Source: Dermacentor variabilis
Taxonomy: Eukaryota; Arthropoda; Arachnida; Ixodida; Ixodidae
Assembly: GCF_050947875.1 (NCBI RefSeq)
Contig: NC_134570.1
Coordinates: forward strand, 204,331,250 to 204,395,249
Reading direction: 5' to 3'
Length of the DNA stretch: 64,000 nucleotides
In this document: piece by piece, positions 34,740-46,358 of the stretch
How the letters are laid out: every line of letters starts with the position of its first letter
Position numbering within the stretch: the first letter of the stretch is position 1
Notes under the pieces: generated by a model
What the model was told of the DNA's origin: nothing
Databases searched by the model: none
Seen by the model: only the letters and a program-made list of their open reading frames with translations
Program-made: the position numbers and the translations under genes

Positions 34740-35250
34740 ACACCGCTGCCAGCAGATGTATGCTGTAGAGCTTTGTTGATGCGATCTCGTTACTACTTCC
34801 CGGCGCCAATGTTTGCTATTGAGAACACAAAATATGACGAGAAATGCACCATCACGATCGCGAAAAGACATTACGTCGTGTTTCAGTGGCTGCCTGGCCA
34901 TTGCGGTATCTCCGGCAGCGACCTCGCTGACGAAGCTGCTAGGAAAGCACACGAAGGAGCAACCCTTGTTTCTGTACCTTTATCACGGACTGACGCAGCC
35001 CAACACTTAAGCAAGCTAGCGCACCGTATGACATTGGAGAAGTGGCACACACCTGAATTCACTCAACATTGATTGCATTCCCTCGATCCATCTGTGCAGC
35101 TGCGGCTGTTACCAGGACTTCCGCGTAATGAGGAAACAATGCTGTGCCGCTTACGCTTGGGCGTCGCATTTACCAATGCATATACGTTTTTGATTGGAAT
35201 GGCTGATAGCGCCAAGTGCAATGCCTTCTTTTTACGCTTCTTTTTTAATG
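34740..35250 (+). pseudogene. Non-LTR retrotransposon RNase H tail
   Basis: In + frame, VVFQWLPGHCGISGSDLADE, AARKAH and then SVQLRLLPGLPRNEETMLCR, LRLGVAFTNAYTFLIGMADS form the C-terminal part of an RNase H domain and the following region typical of I/R1-type LINE ORF2 proteins. A TGA at 35,070 and loss of the zinc knuckle show decay. Reverse transcriptase is not present. Confidence 0.75.
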
Positions 35251-36030
35251 ATTAATATGTTTTCAGAAAATACAATATTTCCTCACCAACGTCAGTACAT
35301 CACCAGTATGATACGCTTTCTAGCCACTAGGTTTCATGTGGTGCACGTGATGGGAACAGTAGCTACGCACCCCAGTAGCTTGCCATGAATGCTCACCTGC
35401 AATACTCATCCGCCTGTCTCGTGTGAAAATGATGGTACACACTTGGTTTCTTATTCCGGTACCAGCGAGTCTCCCGGGTCGTCGCACGCCGAATTCACAG
35501 CTATAGCCTCCGAGATCTCTCTTGCAATGAGCATCTTCAACTATCTGTTTTACAGCACGTGGGGTGTAGTGATGTTGGAAGCTTACTGTATGCTTTTAAT
35601 AGGCAATAACCCAAACATGCCACCATTCCCTGCTGCTGGCAGCGCCAAGTGAGCGTCATGTTTCACTCTGGTGGCATTGTAGGCATTGTATTCCGGCATT
35701 GCCAACCTGCTCGATTTTGTTTCGGATTCCCGCGCAATAGGGAGACGACAATTTGCCTCTCGGGGTAGCTTGGGCCCCATCAGCTCGATGTACATCAGCG
35801 TCTTGTGCCGCAACAATCGTGCTGAGTGGGCAAATCAGAACTTCCAGCCAAAATGCCCTGTTCGAAGAAGCTTCTGACGCAGGCCTAATTCGAAGAGTGC
35901 AAGCATTAGTCTGCCGAAGCCGCAAGCACAACGTGTCTCTCGGGCCTCACCAGCTCAGCATACGTCGGCATCTCGTGCTGTGACGATATACACAACACTT
36001 CGCGTTACATATAAACATAGATGTTGATTA
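35251..36030. other. Intronic stretch, no gene seen
   Basis: Open frames at 35,389-35,652 and 35,686-35,983 (+) lack familiar domains; they may be further LINE decay products. Confidence 0.4.
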
Positions 36031-36352
36031 CAGTAGAGTCTGTCAAATTACTTAGTGACTTTGGATCATACGTTTACCCAGTCAATACGTATTTTCTCGC
36101 TTTTTTTTTATTTCATAAATGTATCAAAGGGGTTCTGCTGTATATGCTCTATTACGGAGAAACTACCATTTGTCAGCAACAAGCAGCCGAAAAACGTCTA
36201 CAGGATGCCGTGCTGTGTGGTTGTGTGATTACTGTGTAAACCTGTTTATCTTTTACCATTTATTCTAATTTCAATGTCTTTGTTGTTTTTGTGTTCACTT
36301 ACAGTTTAGGTTGCGTTATATGCAATGTTTTTTCATTAACGAGGGACGACTG
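36031..36352. mobile_element. 322-bp Tigger-type MITE
   Basis: TA|CAGTAGAGTCTGTCAAATTA at the left and AACGAGGGACGACTG|TA at the right give CAGT(A/C)G(A/T)... inverted ends with a TA duplication. It is non-coding. Confidence 0.6.
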
Positions 36353-36924
36353 TATCAAAAGAAATATCACCGTCATCCTGCTTTCTGCTCGTCTTATTGT
36401 ATCATGCAGATTAAGATATGAACAGATTCTCGATAGACGAGCCGCCACGAAAAAGACAATCAAGTGTCTGGGCTCTTTGGCATGTGTGTGCCCGGGGGTC
36501 TGGCTCCAGTGTAAATTCAGTGTAAATAGCCTCTGTTGCCTGTTTCTTTCCACACGTAACAATATGCATATCCAACCTACTTCCCAAAGGGAAACAGTAC
36601 ACATGACAATGGGCCATATCTTAGCACCATTCATTTCATTTGAACAACCTACCCTGCATGGGTACAAAACATGTTTTATGCCTCTTCTCCTTACTTTCTT
36701 TTTTCTTGACCGCATGTTTCTTGCATTTGACAATGCTCATCCCTCATTAGACAATGTTTCATCACACTCTTGACAGTTTAAAGCTACTGCTAGTGCTTGC
36801 AATATCAAACTTAAAACCTAGCTTTCTGCAATGGTGGTGGTAGGATAAATGTGCTTGCATTAGGGAGTTGAGAGAATGTATAACAGCTAGAGCTATAAAT
36901 AGTTGTACCTACTGCTCTCTGCAG

Positions 36925-37043
36925 CCGTGCACCATTCCAGCCTGTGGCTGCGGATTGTGGACTTGCTCAAGCTTGACCGCAAGTCACCGCTGGACCCACA
37001 ACAGGCACTGCCATTGCTGCTGTCCAAGGACACCATCACCCTG
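36925..37043 (+). CDS. GCN1: GCN1 internal exon G
   Basis: Acceptor CTCTGCAG|CC and donor ACCCTG|GTGAGG bound 119 nt, phase 1 to phase 0. The peptide contains VHHSSLWLRIVDLLKLD and DPQQALPLLLSKDTITL. The SLW..... L.KLD helix fits GCN1 (SGLWP.LL...KID in vertebrates). The following 6.8 kb intron carries a full-length but dead Tigger element. Confidence 0.9.
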
Positions 37044-38112
37044 GTGAGGACTACATACAGTGGTGGTCCAACTATGCCATTTGCACCATTTTGCTACAGT
37101 ACCACTTGCCTGCTCCTGGCGGTGCCCACTCAAATGTCATTTGCGCCAACTGTGCAAAAGTGCGGTATTTTCGCATTTTCACGGCAATACAATGTTTTCA
37201 GTAGGGTTATGCAACTACACCACTACAGTGAAACCTCGTTATAACGAAGTGGGATATCACGAACTAATCTATGTAACGAAGAAATCGCAATTCCCCTTGA
37301 AATTCCTATAGATGCCCATGTATTGAAAACCTCATTTTAATGAAGCTAAAATTTCCTGGCAATGGGTATAGCAAACCATTTGTTAGAGCGCAGCTCTTTG
37401 GCACCCGTTCCTGTGTCTCGCTGCGCCGTCGTGCCTCACCATAACCATCTCGGTAGCTGGGGCCAGCTCCCGGCTCTAGCTGCACGCTCTCCTGGCACCA
37501 TTTCTCGCACACGGCCCGAGCCTTGCTCTCTTCGCTCCTCCTCCAATGCCACCCACGTGCGGCAGCAATCAGAACGCCAGCTCGGTAGCAGCTGATCTCG
37601 ATGTGCTGCTGCCCATGCCGAAACACCTAGCTGCTGCCATTCGCCACTGCGTGTGCCCCTTCCCCCCTCGTCTCCTCTGTGGCGGTGACCATGCGAGAGC
37701 GCGCGGTGTTCTCCGGTTGCCGAAGCACCAGCTCAGTATCAGCAGATCACAGTGCACGCTTCGAAAGAGGAAACAGAAAGCCACCTTCAGTTGGCACGCT
37801 AGCAGTGTCAGCGGCGTCAGCCAGTCGCTGCCATCTCTTCGCCGCATAATGTTGCTATGCCCCTACGCGCTGCGTCCCGCGACCTCCCGATAAGCGAGGC
37901 AGCCGCGTCAAGCTATGCTCCGTTCGCGTCTCCCGTGCACATCTCCGGCCTCCCCTTTCCCGTGAAACTGGTGGACCCTCCCACTCTTTCTCTGCGTGCC
38001 TAGGGCGGCGTCAACTGCGGTTTTGTTGTGGCTTGTCGGTGCCTCCGTGCGCATTGACGATATCAGTGTTTCTATCGGTTCGTTTGTGCGAGTTCCCGCC
38101 GCCAGAAAGGAG

Positions 38113-39660
38113 ATGGATGACAGCAAACGGAAGCGTAAAAAGCGATATCAATCGAGCAGAAGGTGGCTATGCTGAAAGCTGTCAAGTCCGGCTTGAAGAA
38201 GAAAGAAGTGGCCGAAGATTTTGGCATAGTCTTGAGCACGCTGTCGACAATTTTGAGCAGCAAAGAAGCTGTCACCAGTGCTTTCACACGTGGCATAAAA
38301 GGCGACAGAAAGAAGCTGCGAGCCCTCACTTCTGAAGCTGCAGAGAAGGCGGTCTTCAAGTGGTTTTTGGATGCAAGAGCAAGCGGCACTTCTGTGAGTG
38401 GGGAACTGTTGCAGCGCAAATCGTGAGACTTCGCTTGCACCATGGGGCACAACGATTTTTTGGCGAGTGTTGGCTGGCTGCAGCGTTTCAAGGAGCGCCA
38501 CAACAGCGTTAGCAGGGCTGTCAGCAGGGAAGCGCAGTCTGTCGACTGCGGAGTGCAGTGGTGTGGGTGGAGATAAGCGTTGGACAGCGCCTAGAAAAAT
38601 ACAGCGCCAAGGATTTGTTCATCACGGATGAGACAGCCCTGTTCTACCAGATGCTGATGCAAAAAACCTTGACCCTCAAAGGTGAGCGCCAAAGGTGCCG
38701 CAGAGCAAGGTCGGCATAACCGTGTTGCATTGTGCCAACGTGGATGGGTTGGAGAAGGTGCTGGCCCTCGTGGTTGGCAAAAGTGCGTCACCACAATGCT
38801 TTAAAGGCGACCGAAAGCTCCAAGTAAGTTATGTGTCCAACTGTAAGGCTTGGATGACGAGAGAAATTTTCGCTCACTAGCTGCAGGAGTGGGGCGAGCG
38901 GCTGGGCAAGCTGAACCAGAAGGTATGCCTCGTACTGGACAACTGCGTACCCACCACGCTGCCGCTGTGCTAAAAAATATCAGGCTATGCTTCTTGCCGC
39001 CAAACTGCACTGCAGTTGTGCAACCCCTCGACCTAGGAAATATCATGAACTTTAAGTCGGACTAACGCAAGCGCGTGATCGACCGGATTCTGCTCAATAT
39101 TAGCATGAAGTGTGAGTCCATGATCGACTTGTACATGGCGATCGAGATGCTACAAGCTGCTTGGATAGCTGTACCAGCAAGCACGATCGCTACTTGCTTC
39201 CGGCTTGCCTCATTTGGTGTCAGCAGCGGCAGTTACAGTGAAGATCTCGATGCTGCCTCCAATGGGGGAAGGAGGAGGGTGCTGTGGACGGCCAAGCCCT
39301 AGCGGTACAGGATGCTCTCCTTGACACCGGCATTCTGCCCGACTCCGACACCTTCTGCACTTATGTCAGTGCCGATGCTGATGAGGTGACGACGGAAGAG
39401 CTAAAGGAGGCGGAAATTGTGCATGCGGTGACAGGGTTTCCTAATGACGAATGTGTTGACGACAGCCCGGAGCCTAATATTGGCGAACCAGACGTACCAA
39501 CGCCTGCACAGGCGCTGGATGCGGCAGATCTGCTGCGCTGCTTCTTGGTGCTCACGATGACGGCAAGGACGGACTTGAAATAGCGGCTGTAGCTGAAAAA
39601 GCCATCATTCACCTGAAGAAGACGCGGCAAAAATCTATTACGGACTTTTTATCTGTGAAG
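38113..39660 (+). pseudogene. Tigger transposase pseudogene
   Basis: Pieces in order are: HTH (MLKAVKSGLKKKEVAEDFGI, LSTLSTILSSKEAV), CENP-B domain (KAVFKWFLDARASGTSVSGE, VGWLQRFKERHN), catalytic pieces KDLFITDETALFYQML and CLVLDNC, and an acidic C-terminus ending at about 39,660 (KKTRQKSITDFLS). At least four frame breaks separate them; the third catalytic segment is garbled. Confidence 0.85.
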
Positions 39661-39854
39661 TGAGCTGCCAGCTGGTGTGCTGTTGATCGATCAGTGATGA
39701 GCCTTTGGCGTAAATAGAGTAGCAATTCCTTGCTGTCTTTCTTCTCGCTTGTTTTTCTCTGTGGGACAGCTATTTTCTTTTTTGCATGGCGGGCTGTTGT
39801 GAGATTTAGTGGTGAGTACATCCTCTCTTGCTTGCTAATTGTGGATAGAAATGG

Positions 39855-39920
39855 ATAGTGGCTGTAACGAACTAATGGTTATAAGGAAGTATTTACGACC
39901 CCCCTTCACCTTCGTTATAA
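39855..39920. repeat. Tigger right-end segment with an inverted copy at 41.25 kb
   Basis: AACTAATGGTTATAAGGAAG...CCCTTCACCTTCGTTATAA reappears in reverse complement at about 41,246-41,325 with few changes, so the two form a potential stem with a 1.3-kb loop. Confidence 0.85.
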
Positions 39921-39963
39921 TGAGGTTTTACTGTATATGAACCAATTTGTCAACGTTCAGATA

Positions 39964-41175
39964 CAGTCATCGACTGATTTTTCCGGACGCCCGCTTTTTC
40001 GGACATGCCTGAAAATTCAGACGCATTCATGCTACTGCCATATACCCCATAGAGTCATTGTATAAGAAAGAACACCTAAAATTTTGGGCGTTAAAAAAAA
40101 GCTTTGCCTTCTGATTTTTTGGACTTTCTGCCATGACTGCAGGTCTGAAACAGCATTAATCGAAGTCACAACCGTAGGCATATTATCTCACCACCTTGAA
40201 CCAGCGTTCTCGCACACAGATTCCCTGGTAGCTGCAGACACCACTGCAGCAATGCTAGGCTTAGCTACTTCGACGTTAGCTACCAAGCTTGCTGTTCGGT
40301 GCGCGTTTTTCATTGAAACAGCTCGCCGCTGCTAGCAATGGTGCCGGCTCCGCCTTTGTAATCATCGCCAATGGCTTCAAAGCTCAGAAAACATGGTGTA
40401 TGACTTTTTCGGACTACAATGCTAAATCAATGCCGCTGTTTCAAAGTTTAAATATACTACCTTTTAATTTATTACTGAACCTTAAAACTATATTGCATAC
40501 TCATAACAGCATAACCACTAACTGTCCTTTGAGTGTATCAAATTTTTTACTTTCCAGAAGCAATACACGCAGCACACTTAAGGGAAATTTTCTCTTGCCA
40601 AAAATGCATAATGTATATGGAACACGAAGGTTAAGCAACACTGGAGCACTCCTATGGAATGGCCTACCAACAGAAGTAAAACAAGCAAAATGTTTTTCAC
40701 TATCAGGGAAATCCCATTATCACTCATTACTATTATCTTCATAGTTTTCATCTGGATGGTGTACACATGTTTACCTTTTTCACTTGCAGTGTATAATTTA
40801 CTAAATACAAATTCCTTTCTGTGGGTTTCTTGTAGCTAATACACGTACCCTGCCTTGTGCTTTAAATGAATGTTTATGTATATACGACTTACTTATACTT
40901 CGTATTGATGTTAAGATTTTGAATAATAACTAGCATGGATCCCAACTAGCCTTGAGCTAGGGATCCAGATGTCCTGTACAACATTTCCTGTGTACTATCC
41001 TATTTTGAATAAACTTCAATTTCAATGCCAGTTCCCGCAGTCAGCTTTGTGACTGTACAGCAGTGTTACGAGCTGAACCATGCACAAAGTAATGTGGTGA
41101 AGCATATCTAAAGTCATGTGGAAAGCCATGTGGAAAGATGCAAACTTCATCAGCTAAGAAGGCCAAGGTGGACTC
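39964..41175. mobile_element. Tigger-like MITE interrupted by a LINE 3' end
   Basis: The left end TA|CAGTCATCGACTGATTTTTC resembles the end at 59,344. The blocks before 40,426 and after 41,030 (GTACAGCAGTGTTACGAGCT) match the same family at 27.8 and 59.8 kb, which shows that the LINE piece split it. The right end is not clear. Confidence 0.6.
40435..41021 (+). mobile_element. 3' end of a CR1/L2-like LINE with 8-bp duplication
   Basis: TCAATGCC at 40,427-40,434 recurs at 41,022-41,029. The insert codes for a C-terminal RT tail: SNTRSTLKGNFLLPKMHNVY, GTRRLSNTGALLWNGLPTEV. A YG.R.....G..LWN.LP pattern is usual at the C-terminus of CR1/L2/Jockey-type LINEs. It ends in AATAAACTTCAATT. The clade is uncertain because the RT core is absent. 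Confidence 0.7.
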
Positions 41176-41245
41176 TGCACTGAACAAGCTGGCCTGACTC
41201 GTGAAGAAAGGTTACTTTTCTTCACGAAAAAGCAACCCCTCTTCA

Positions 41246-41325
41246 CCTCGTTATAACGAAGGTGACGGGGGGTCGTAAATACTTCCTTATAACCATTAGT
41301 TCGTTACAGCCACTATTTTTTCTGA
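41246..41325. repeat. Inverted fragment of the neighbouring Tigger family
   Basis: CCTCGTTATAACGAAGGTGA starts an 80-bp match to the reverse complement of 39,855-39,925, but the terminal CAGTAAAA bases are missing. Confidence 0.85.
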
Positions 41326-41329
41326 AAAA

Positions 41330-42105
41330 GCAAACTGTCTGCTCCATTCGTAAGCACCTCATGTTCATCTTCTGTACTCTTGTTTCATTGCATCTGCTCA
41401 AAGAGCTTTTAACTAGATTTGTTCACCCTACCCTCATAAACACTGCTGCTTCAATGCTGGAAGTCCTTTATCAGGTCCTCAAGAGCCAGAAGGCCGACAG
41501 TGACCTCATAATTGGGAGCCAAACATCATCTCATGTAGAGAAACTGAATATGCCTGAGAGGAAACAGTTCTTTTCTGCAGTTTAGGATTACTTTTGTGTA
41601 TCCTACGACTACATTAAGCACAAATTTCCACTTGGGGATGCAACTTACCAAAATGCAGAAGTGGCCAGGCATGACTTGCCATCCACTGCATCATTTTCAA
41701 GTGCTTGTTTCTTTGTTGAGAAGTTTCCGCATCTGCTGCCCCAAGCTGCAGATGAATTCAGGGAGTAGGCTGTAGATGCACTGGAAGTTGAGCTTGCAGA
41801 ACTGCCAGAGTACAGTTTTCCAGAGGGCATTTTAAAGGAAGAAAGGTGCAATGAGAAGTGGCCTGTGGTTTGAGAAATCAAGAACACAGATGGAAAGATC
41901 CTGTTTGATTGAGGGGCAAGCTGGTGCATGATTTGCTGGTTATATCGCATAGCAAAGCACATTGCGAGCGCGTTTTCACCACAGTGAAGAAGACTCAGCC
42001 GGAGTTCACCTTCACAATGTGCAACTTAACTCTGCAAAATTTACTCGTGGTGAAGGATCACCAGTCACCGGGCCTTGCTGTGAGCAAACATACTCAGTTG
42101 GTAGA
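41330..42105 (+). pseudogene. hAT transposase C-terminal part, decayed
   Basis: The frame reads NMPERKQFFSAV, FCVSYDYIKHKFPLGDATYQ, NAEVARHD, and after stops VHDLLVISHSKAHCERVFTT, VKKTQPEFTFTMCNLTLQNL. The last part is the hAT dimerisation domain (LL.I.HS.A..ER.F...KK...E......TL..LL). Stops at about 41,583 and 41,768 and others show it is dead. The same family is seen at 61.1 kb. Confidence 0.8.
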
Positions 42106-42109
42106 TGCC

Positions 42110-43052
42110 CTAGTTGGTAGCCCTTTTCCCGCTGTGTGTCCATCACATAGCACTGAAACTTGACAAGCTTCTCCTCGAAGTCAGCGGGCAGCTTCTGACA
42201 CACGGAGGTCCGTCGTCTCAGGCAGAACCCAACCATTTCATAAGGCGCATTGCCCAGCCCCTGCTTGCTTTAAAATTGACTCGTGCGACACCCTTCACGT
42301 TGGCAACTTCCCTGGCTTTCACCTGGATAATCACGGGCATTCCCGCTTCCCTTTGTTTCGTGATAAAATCAGTGACAGCTTCTTCCACCTCACGGTATCG
42401 GCCTGTTTTTGGTCCAGTGAATGTCAAGCGGGCGGCTGTACAGCTGAACAGTTCGGTCCGTTGTTTACGCCATCGTCGCACATTCTTTTCGTGCACTCCA
42501 AACTCGTGCTGTGCTTGCAGGTTCGAAGTTTTCTCCACGTGCAAAACGACCTTTCGCTTAAAGGCCACACTGTAGTGGCACTGCTTGGTTGGTGCCATCG
42601 CTTCTCAAGCACAGGTGGCGCAGGCGTTTCACGAGCACATGGTTAAGGCACAACACTTCCAAAACTCAACCAACACGACTGTACTGAGCGATCGCTTTCA
42701 GAAAACTGCCAACTCCGTGCCCGCGCCAGGCGGGAGGAAGAGAGAAGGGGCTGTCAAAGTGCAAGGCAATCGCCGGCGGCGTAATCACGTGACACAATCC
42801 ACCCTTGCCGGCTAAATTCCCTTCATAAGAAAAGTACCGCCATGTACTCTCTCCTCCACCATCTCCTCTCTTCGCCTGCACACAGCAGCCTGAGATCGGT
42901 GCATGGCGAGCCGTCATGCCGGTAGCGGGGCCGGGCCTTTAGTGTTCAAACCATGGTACTTGACTCTAAGCCAACCCCCCCCCCCCCCCCCCCCACTTTC
43001 GCACATCATTTCCTCTAAGAAAACATTGGCCTAGATTCGATTAAATACGGTA
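42110..43052 (-). mobile_element. pogo-like element, 5' half (Brinker-type transposase)
   Basis: The right end reads TAGATTCGATTAAATACGG|TA (43,050), so on the minus strand the element begins CCGTATTTAATCGAATC, as in the 52.2-kb element. The left part stops inside the transposase at about 42,110. A C run of about 20 lies at 42,967-42,988. Confidence 0.6.
42114..42598 (-). pseudogene. pogo-like transposase N-terminus
   Basis: MAPTKQCHYSVAFKRKVVLH then AQHEFGVHEKNVRRWRKQR is a Brinker-type DNA-binding domain (AFK...V..AE......A..EFGV.EK.VRRWRKQ). VEEAVTDFITKQREAGMPV and FKASRGWAMRLMKWLG form the CENP-B-type second domain. After a frameshift at about 42,220 RRRTSVCQKLPADFEEKLVK continues the linker. 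The DDE core is missing. Confidence 0.8.
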
Positions 43053-43804
43053 AATGTCATTTTATTTTACTTCGCCTGGTTTGTGGCGTTAATGTGACCA
43101 TGGGGATTGGCGAATCTCATAGACTACACAAATCGCGTGCACTGGCTGAAACAAATTTTTTTTTTTTTTGCCTACCCTGCAGTGAATCTCATGATTTTCA
43201 AACATCCTAGGTTGGCAGGTATGGGACTAGCTTTTTTAGCCTGTGAGTTTAGCAAGCAAACACATATGTAGTACTTCATTTCTTTGTTGTGCTCAAACAG
43301 CTCGGCATGTTTTACCAGGAGGGTGTAACATTGTGGTTTAATTATGCAGTAACCTCATAATGACCTCGTGCAATGACAGAGCTAGCACTCATACAACCGA
43401 CACAGCAAGCAGTGTCGGAACTACAGATGAAAATTGTATTCTGATCATTCCAGCCACTCTGTCATTTTTACGTCCTTATTATGCATACTTGTGACTGGAC
43501 CGATAGCCACAAGGCTATCAGCGGGCACATAGCAGAACAGTAATACTGAGACAAACCTGGCGTGTCCAATGGAACTAGCCATACGACCAAATGACAGGCT
43601 TGGCAACTTCGTATGAAAGTTATCAAAAATTACATATTACATGAACATGGAAGTTACTCATACTTGCCAGCAAATAAGCAGTGTCCCTAATGATTCAAGT
43701 TTCATTGTGTCTGTAATTTAAAAAAAATGTATTTCATAGACTGACATTTTGGCCATCCTGAGTGGGGTAATACTCAGCTTGTTTTCACTACCTCCCATGC
43801 CCAG
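43053..43804. other. Intronic stretch before GCN1 exon H
   Basis: This is AT-rich sequence with no recognised coding or terminal repeats. A pyrimidine-rich segment and ATGCCCAG precede the exon. Confidence 0.5.
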
Positions 43805-43983
43805 GACGTGAAAGGAGCCATCACCACCCTGACGGCGGTGCTGCCACAGTTCGTGATGAGTGCGGTAATCTCTGAGGTGCTTGTAGCGCTGAACCAGACC
43901 GAGCTGCGACTAGTGACAGCCGAGGAATATTCCATCTACTGCACACCTGAGGGTGTCCTCCACAACAAGGGCGTGCTCAACAA
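43805..43983 (+). CDS. GCN1: GCN1 internal exon H
   Basis: Acceptor TGCCCAG|GAC and donor AACAA|GTGAGT bound 179 nt, phase 0 to phase 2. The peptide carries AITTLTAVLPQFVMSAVISE, ALNQTELRLVTAEEYSIY and CTPEGVLHNKGVL. The combination LRLVT.EE(Y/F).I...TPEG.L..K is highly characteristic of GCN1 and gives the strongest family assignment in the window. Confidence 0.95.
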
Positions 43984-44399
43984 GTGAGTCAATCAGTCGG
44001 GAGCTCCTCAACATATTCTTTACGATTCACGTGTTGAGCTAAATAATGAGTCTGCATGACAGTGTGTAAAATACACCCATGTTTGTAGTCGCATTTAGTT
44101 CAGGGAAGTGCTGGTGAGTGCGGCTGGCAGCTTTCCGCCGAAAACGGCAACTAATTGATGTCGATACTGCTCGGTGTCGTCACTTCTTGCTTTTTGTGTG
44201 CGCACTGTACGAAATGAGGAATGGTTTATTTCAAATCCATATAGTCAAAGCTGAACTAGAGAAGCAGTTTTCTTCATCCTAATGGCTTAATTAGCTTCAG
44301 GTCAATCATTCAGGTCTGCCAGCAGTAGACACACGAACTAAGCAACTGTGACATCTAGGCTTAACGTCGGCATAACATGATCTGCATCGGCTCAAACTA
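43984..44399. other. Intronic stretch, no feature seen
   Basis: It lies between the GCN1 exon H donor and the LTR-like block. No gene or repeat is recognised. Confidence 0.5.
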
Positions 44400-44401
44400 T
44401 G

Positions 44402-44879
44402 TGTGCGGTGTAAGGTTTGGGGACGAGCTTGTAGAACGATCGGAGGAACTTGGGGCAACAGGACTAGGCGAGCAAGATTTGTTTACAGTATTTACAGTTG
44501 AACATGGGATACATTTACGCAGACTAGCGTGACTCCCAAACGGAGCCCGCAAGACGAAGCATACAGCAAACGAGCACACCCTAGCAGCCGACAACAGCCG
44601 CTTATAACCACTCCGTTCGACGTCATCGTTCGACGTCATCGTTCGACGTCATCGGTCGACGTCACCTCATGGTCGCCTTTGTGAGAAGACGGTAGGGGTT
44701 TTACACACACACATGCCGCACAGGTTTGGGTGCTCTCTCCGAGGGCCGACGACCTTTGCAGCGCAGTCGTCGTGGTATCCATTGTCCGGCGTCCCTGTAG
44801 TCAGGTGGTCATGCCCGAACCCAGCTGGCGCCTCTACATTCGAGAGCTGACCTCGCACAGCGGCCTCTGCCGTGGCACA
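44402..44879 (-). mobile_element. Probable solo LTR, minus orientation, with CRE-like array
   Basis: The block starts TGTGCGGTG and ends GTGGCACA, giving TG...CA ends. On the minus strand it has the array GATGACGTCGAAC, then GGTTATAAGCGG (a TATA-like box at 44,601-44,607), then about 200 bp to the end, which looks like U3-R-U5 order. No target duplication is visible, so the LTR call is an inference. Confidence 0.45.
44613..44668. promoter_or_regulatory. Tandem GACGTCAT/C (CRE-like) 13-mers
   Basis: GTTCGACGTCATC is repeated three times in a row, and a fourth unit GGTCGACGTCACC follows. Each contains GACGTCA, the core of CREB/ATF-type sites. They lie upstream of the TATA-like box on the minus strand, the position of an LTR enhancer. 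Confidence 0.6.
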
Positions 44880-45355
44880 TTGTCTGGTGTCTCAAAAAGC
44901 ACGTGGGGAGGTTCCGCCAATTACCTCCCCTCGAGAACTCCCCTGAGCTGACCCCTCGCCGCGTGGCTGTCGGTTATCCGCAGTTCTCTGAAGTGCGCCA
45001 CCACCCTGTTTGGATCGAAACACGTGCAGCGGGCTGAAGTAACGTGCACTTTGCCACCCTGGCGGGCCATTCCTAACAGCGGATGGCGAGGGCTAAAGTT
45101 CTTGCAGCCAACAGCGCAACACCAGTTGCCTCCCATCTCTTGCCCTTCTACAGGCAATGCAACTTCTTGCGACAGCAACTTTTTTCGCCATGCACTAGCT
45201 CACGATCGTCAACTCCTCGACACTCTCGTCACTGTCATCTGCATGACCACGGCATGCTCTGCATGAAACACTCGTTGCGTCGTATGCAATGTGACCTGTA
45301 ACTGAGGAATAGGTAAGGTAAAGTGTTCGAGGCAATTCATTAAACTCACTTGTAA
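44880..45355. other. Unassigned stretch
   Basis: Moderately GC-rich with open frames on both strands (44,921-45,178 minus; 45,024-45,301 plus), none with a known domain. Confidence 0.4.
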
Positions 45356-46358
45356 AAAATCTGTGCAACTCTCAAACCTGCTTTTTTGAAGACGTGACGG
45401 AAGGGTTTAGAAGAACGTACCCAGCGAATTTCATTCCCATCGAAAAATCGCCATAGTTGCCCTTTAAAGTCGTCAATTTCCAGCAGGCAAGCGTAATTTT
45501 GGGCCTTCTACTGCATGGCATTTCCACTGATTCGTATCTTTTTTGCCCTCATCTCCATAAATCACGAGCTCACAGCCTTGTCGAGCTCTTCGTGCACTGA
45601 CAGCATCAGCTTCTTCTGTCTGACAGATGTGCCCGATGCAAATTCTTTCTCTACTGCTTCTTTAGACTTGAGAATGATAGGCAGTGAACTGGGAGAAATT
45701 CAAAACTTTTTCACAACGTCACCTTTCTTCTGTCCACTTGCGACTTCGGTCAGGATGCTAGCTTTGTCCTCTAAGGATAAAAACTTGCTCTTTTCGCATG
45801 GTGCTGCCATGTCGAAAAGCCTGCTAAAACTTGGAAACGCTTGTTTCAACGAATCGAGCAGAGCCGCATGTGCATAACTTGAACTGCGGAGTTGCACTAA
45901 CACCTTCGTTAACACTAGCTACGCACCAACAAGCCGAGACGTAGCATGTACGGACCGGACGACTGAGCTTCGACTTCAGATTGTCTGCAGCTGAGAAGTT
46001 TCAAGCCAACGGCAAAGGAAGGCCGGTCTCACCGCCGTGGAGCAATGGTGGCCCTCATGCTCGGTTATCAGCGCCAGTTTCTGGTGGTTTTAACAAGCGA
46101 TTTAAACTTTGTAGACACATTTTTGTTTGCCAACGTTCACCAAAATGTTCGAAATTGTGTTTCCTGCACGGCTAATTAAAATTTCAAGCCTGGAACTGTT
46201 TTGTCAAATTTCGTTGAAGCAGAACGGCGCAAGAAAGTATTTATTGTGGTGAGAATATTTGTGCATTGACTACTATGGACCGCTGACGTGGAACCAAAAA
46301 TTATTTGTTTTATCGGACATTTCTTTGAAGCAGCATTTGTTGCAGTGGTGTTCGACTG
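45356..46358 (-). pseudogene. Tigger element, left-truncated, minus transposase
   Basis: The right end TTGCAGTGGTGTTCGACTG|TA is a Tigger TIR. On the minus strand from about 45,805: MAAPCEKSKFLSLEDKASIL, TEVASGQKKGDVVKKF (HTH), then with a frame break ILKSKEAVEKEFASGTSVRQ, ELDKAVSS and MRAKKIRISGNAMQ, the CENP-B-type domain. The catalytic core is missing and no left end was found. Confidence 0.7.

Larger units (their letters stand above)
37226..39933 (+). mobile_element. Full-length dead Tigger element
   Basis: TA|CAGTGAAACCTCGTTATAAC and the complement of GTTATAATGAGGTTTTACTG|TA are 20-bp TIRs with two mismatches and a clean TA duplication. The 2.7-kb interior contains a + strand transposase with several stops and frameshifts. 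It is inserted in the GCN1 intron 183 bp after exon G. Confidence 0.9.

Noticed and set aside
45515..45877. A 120-codon + strand ORF rich in Ser and Cys
   Set aside because: It is the antisense of a Tigger HTH and CENP-B domain on the minus strand.
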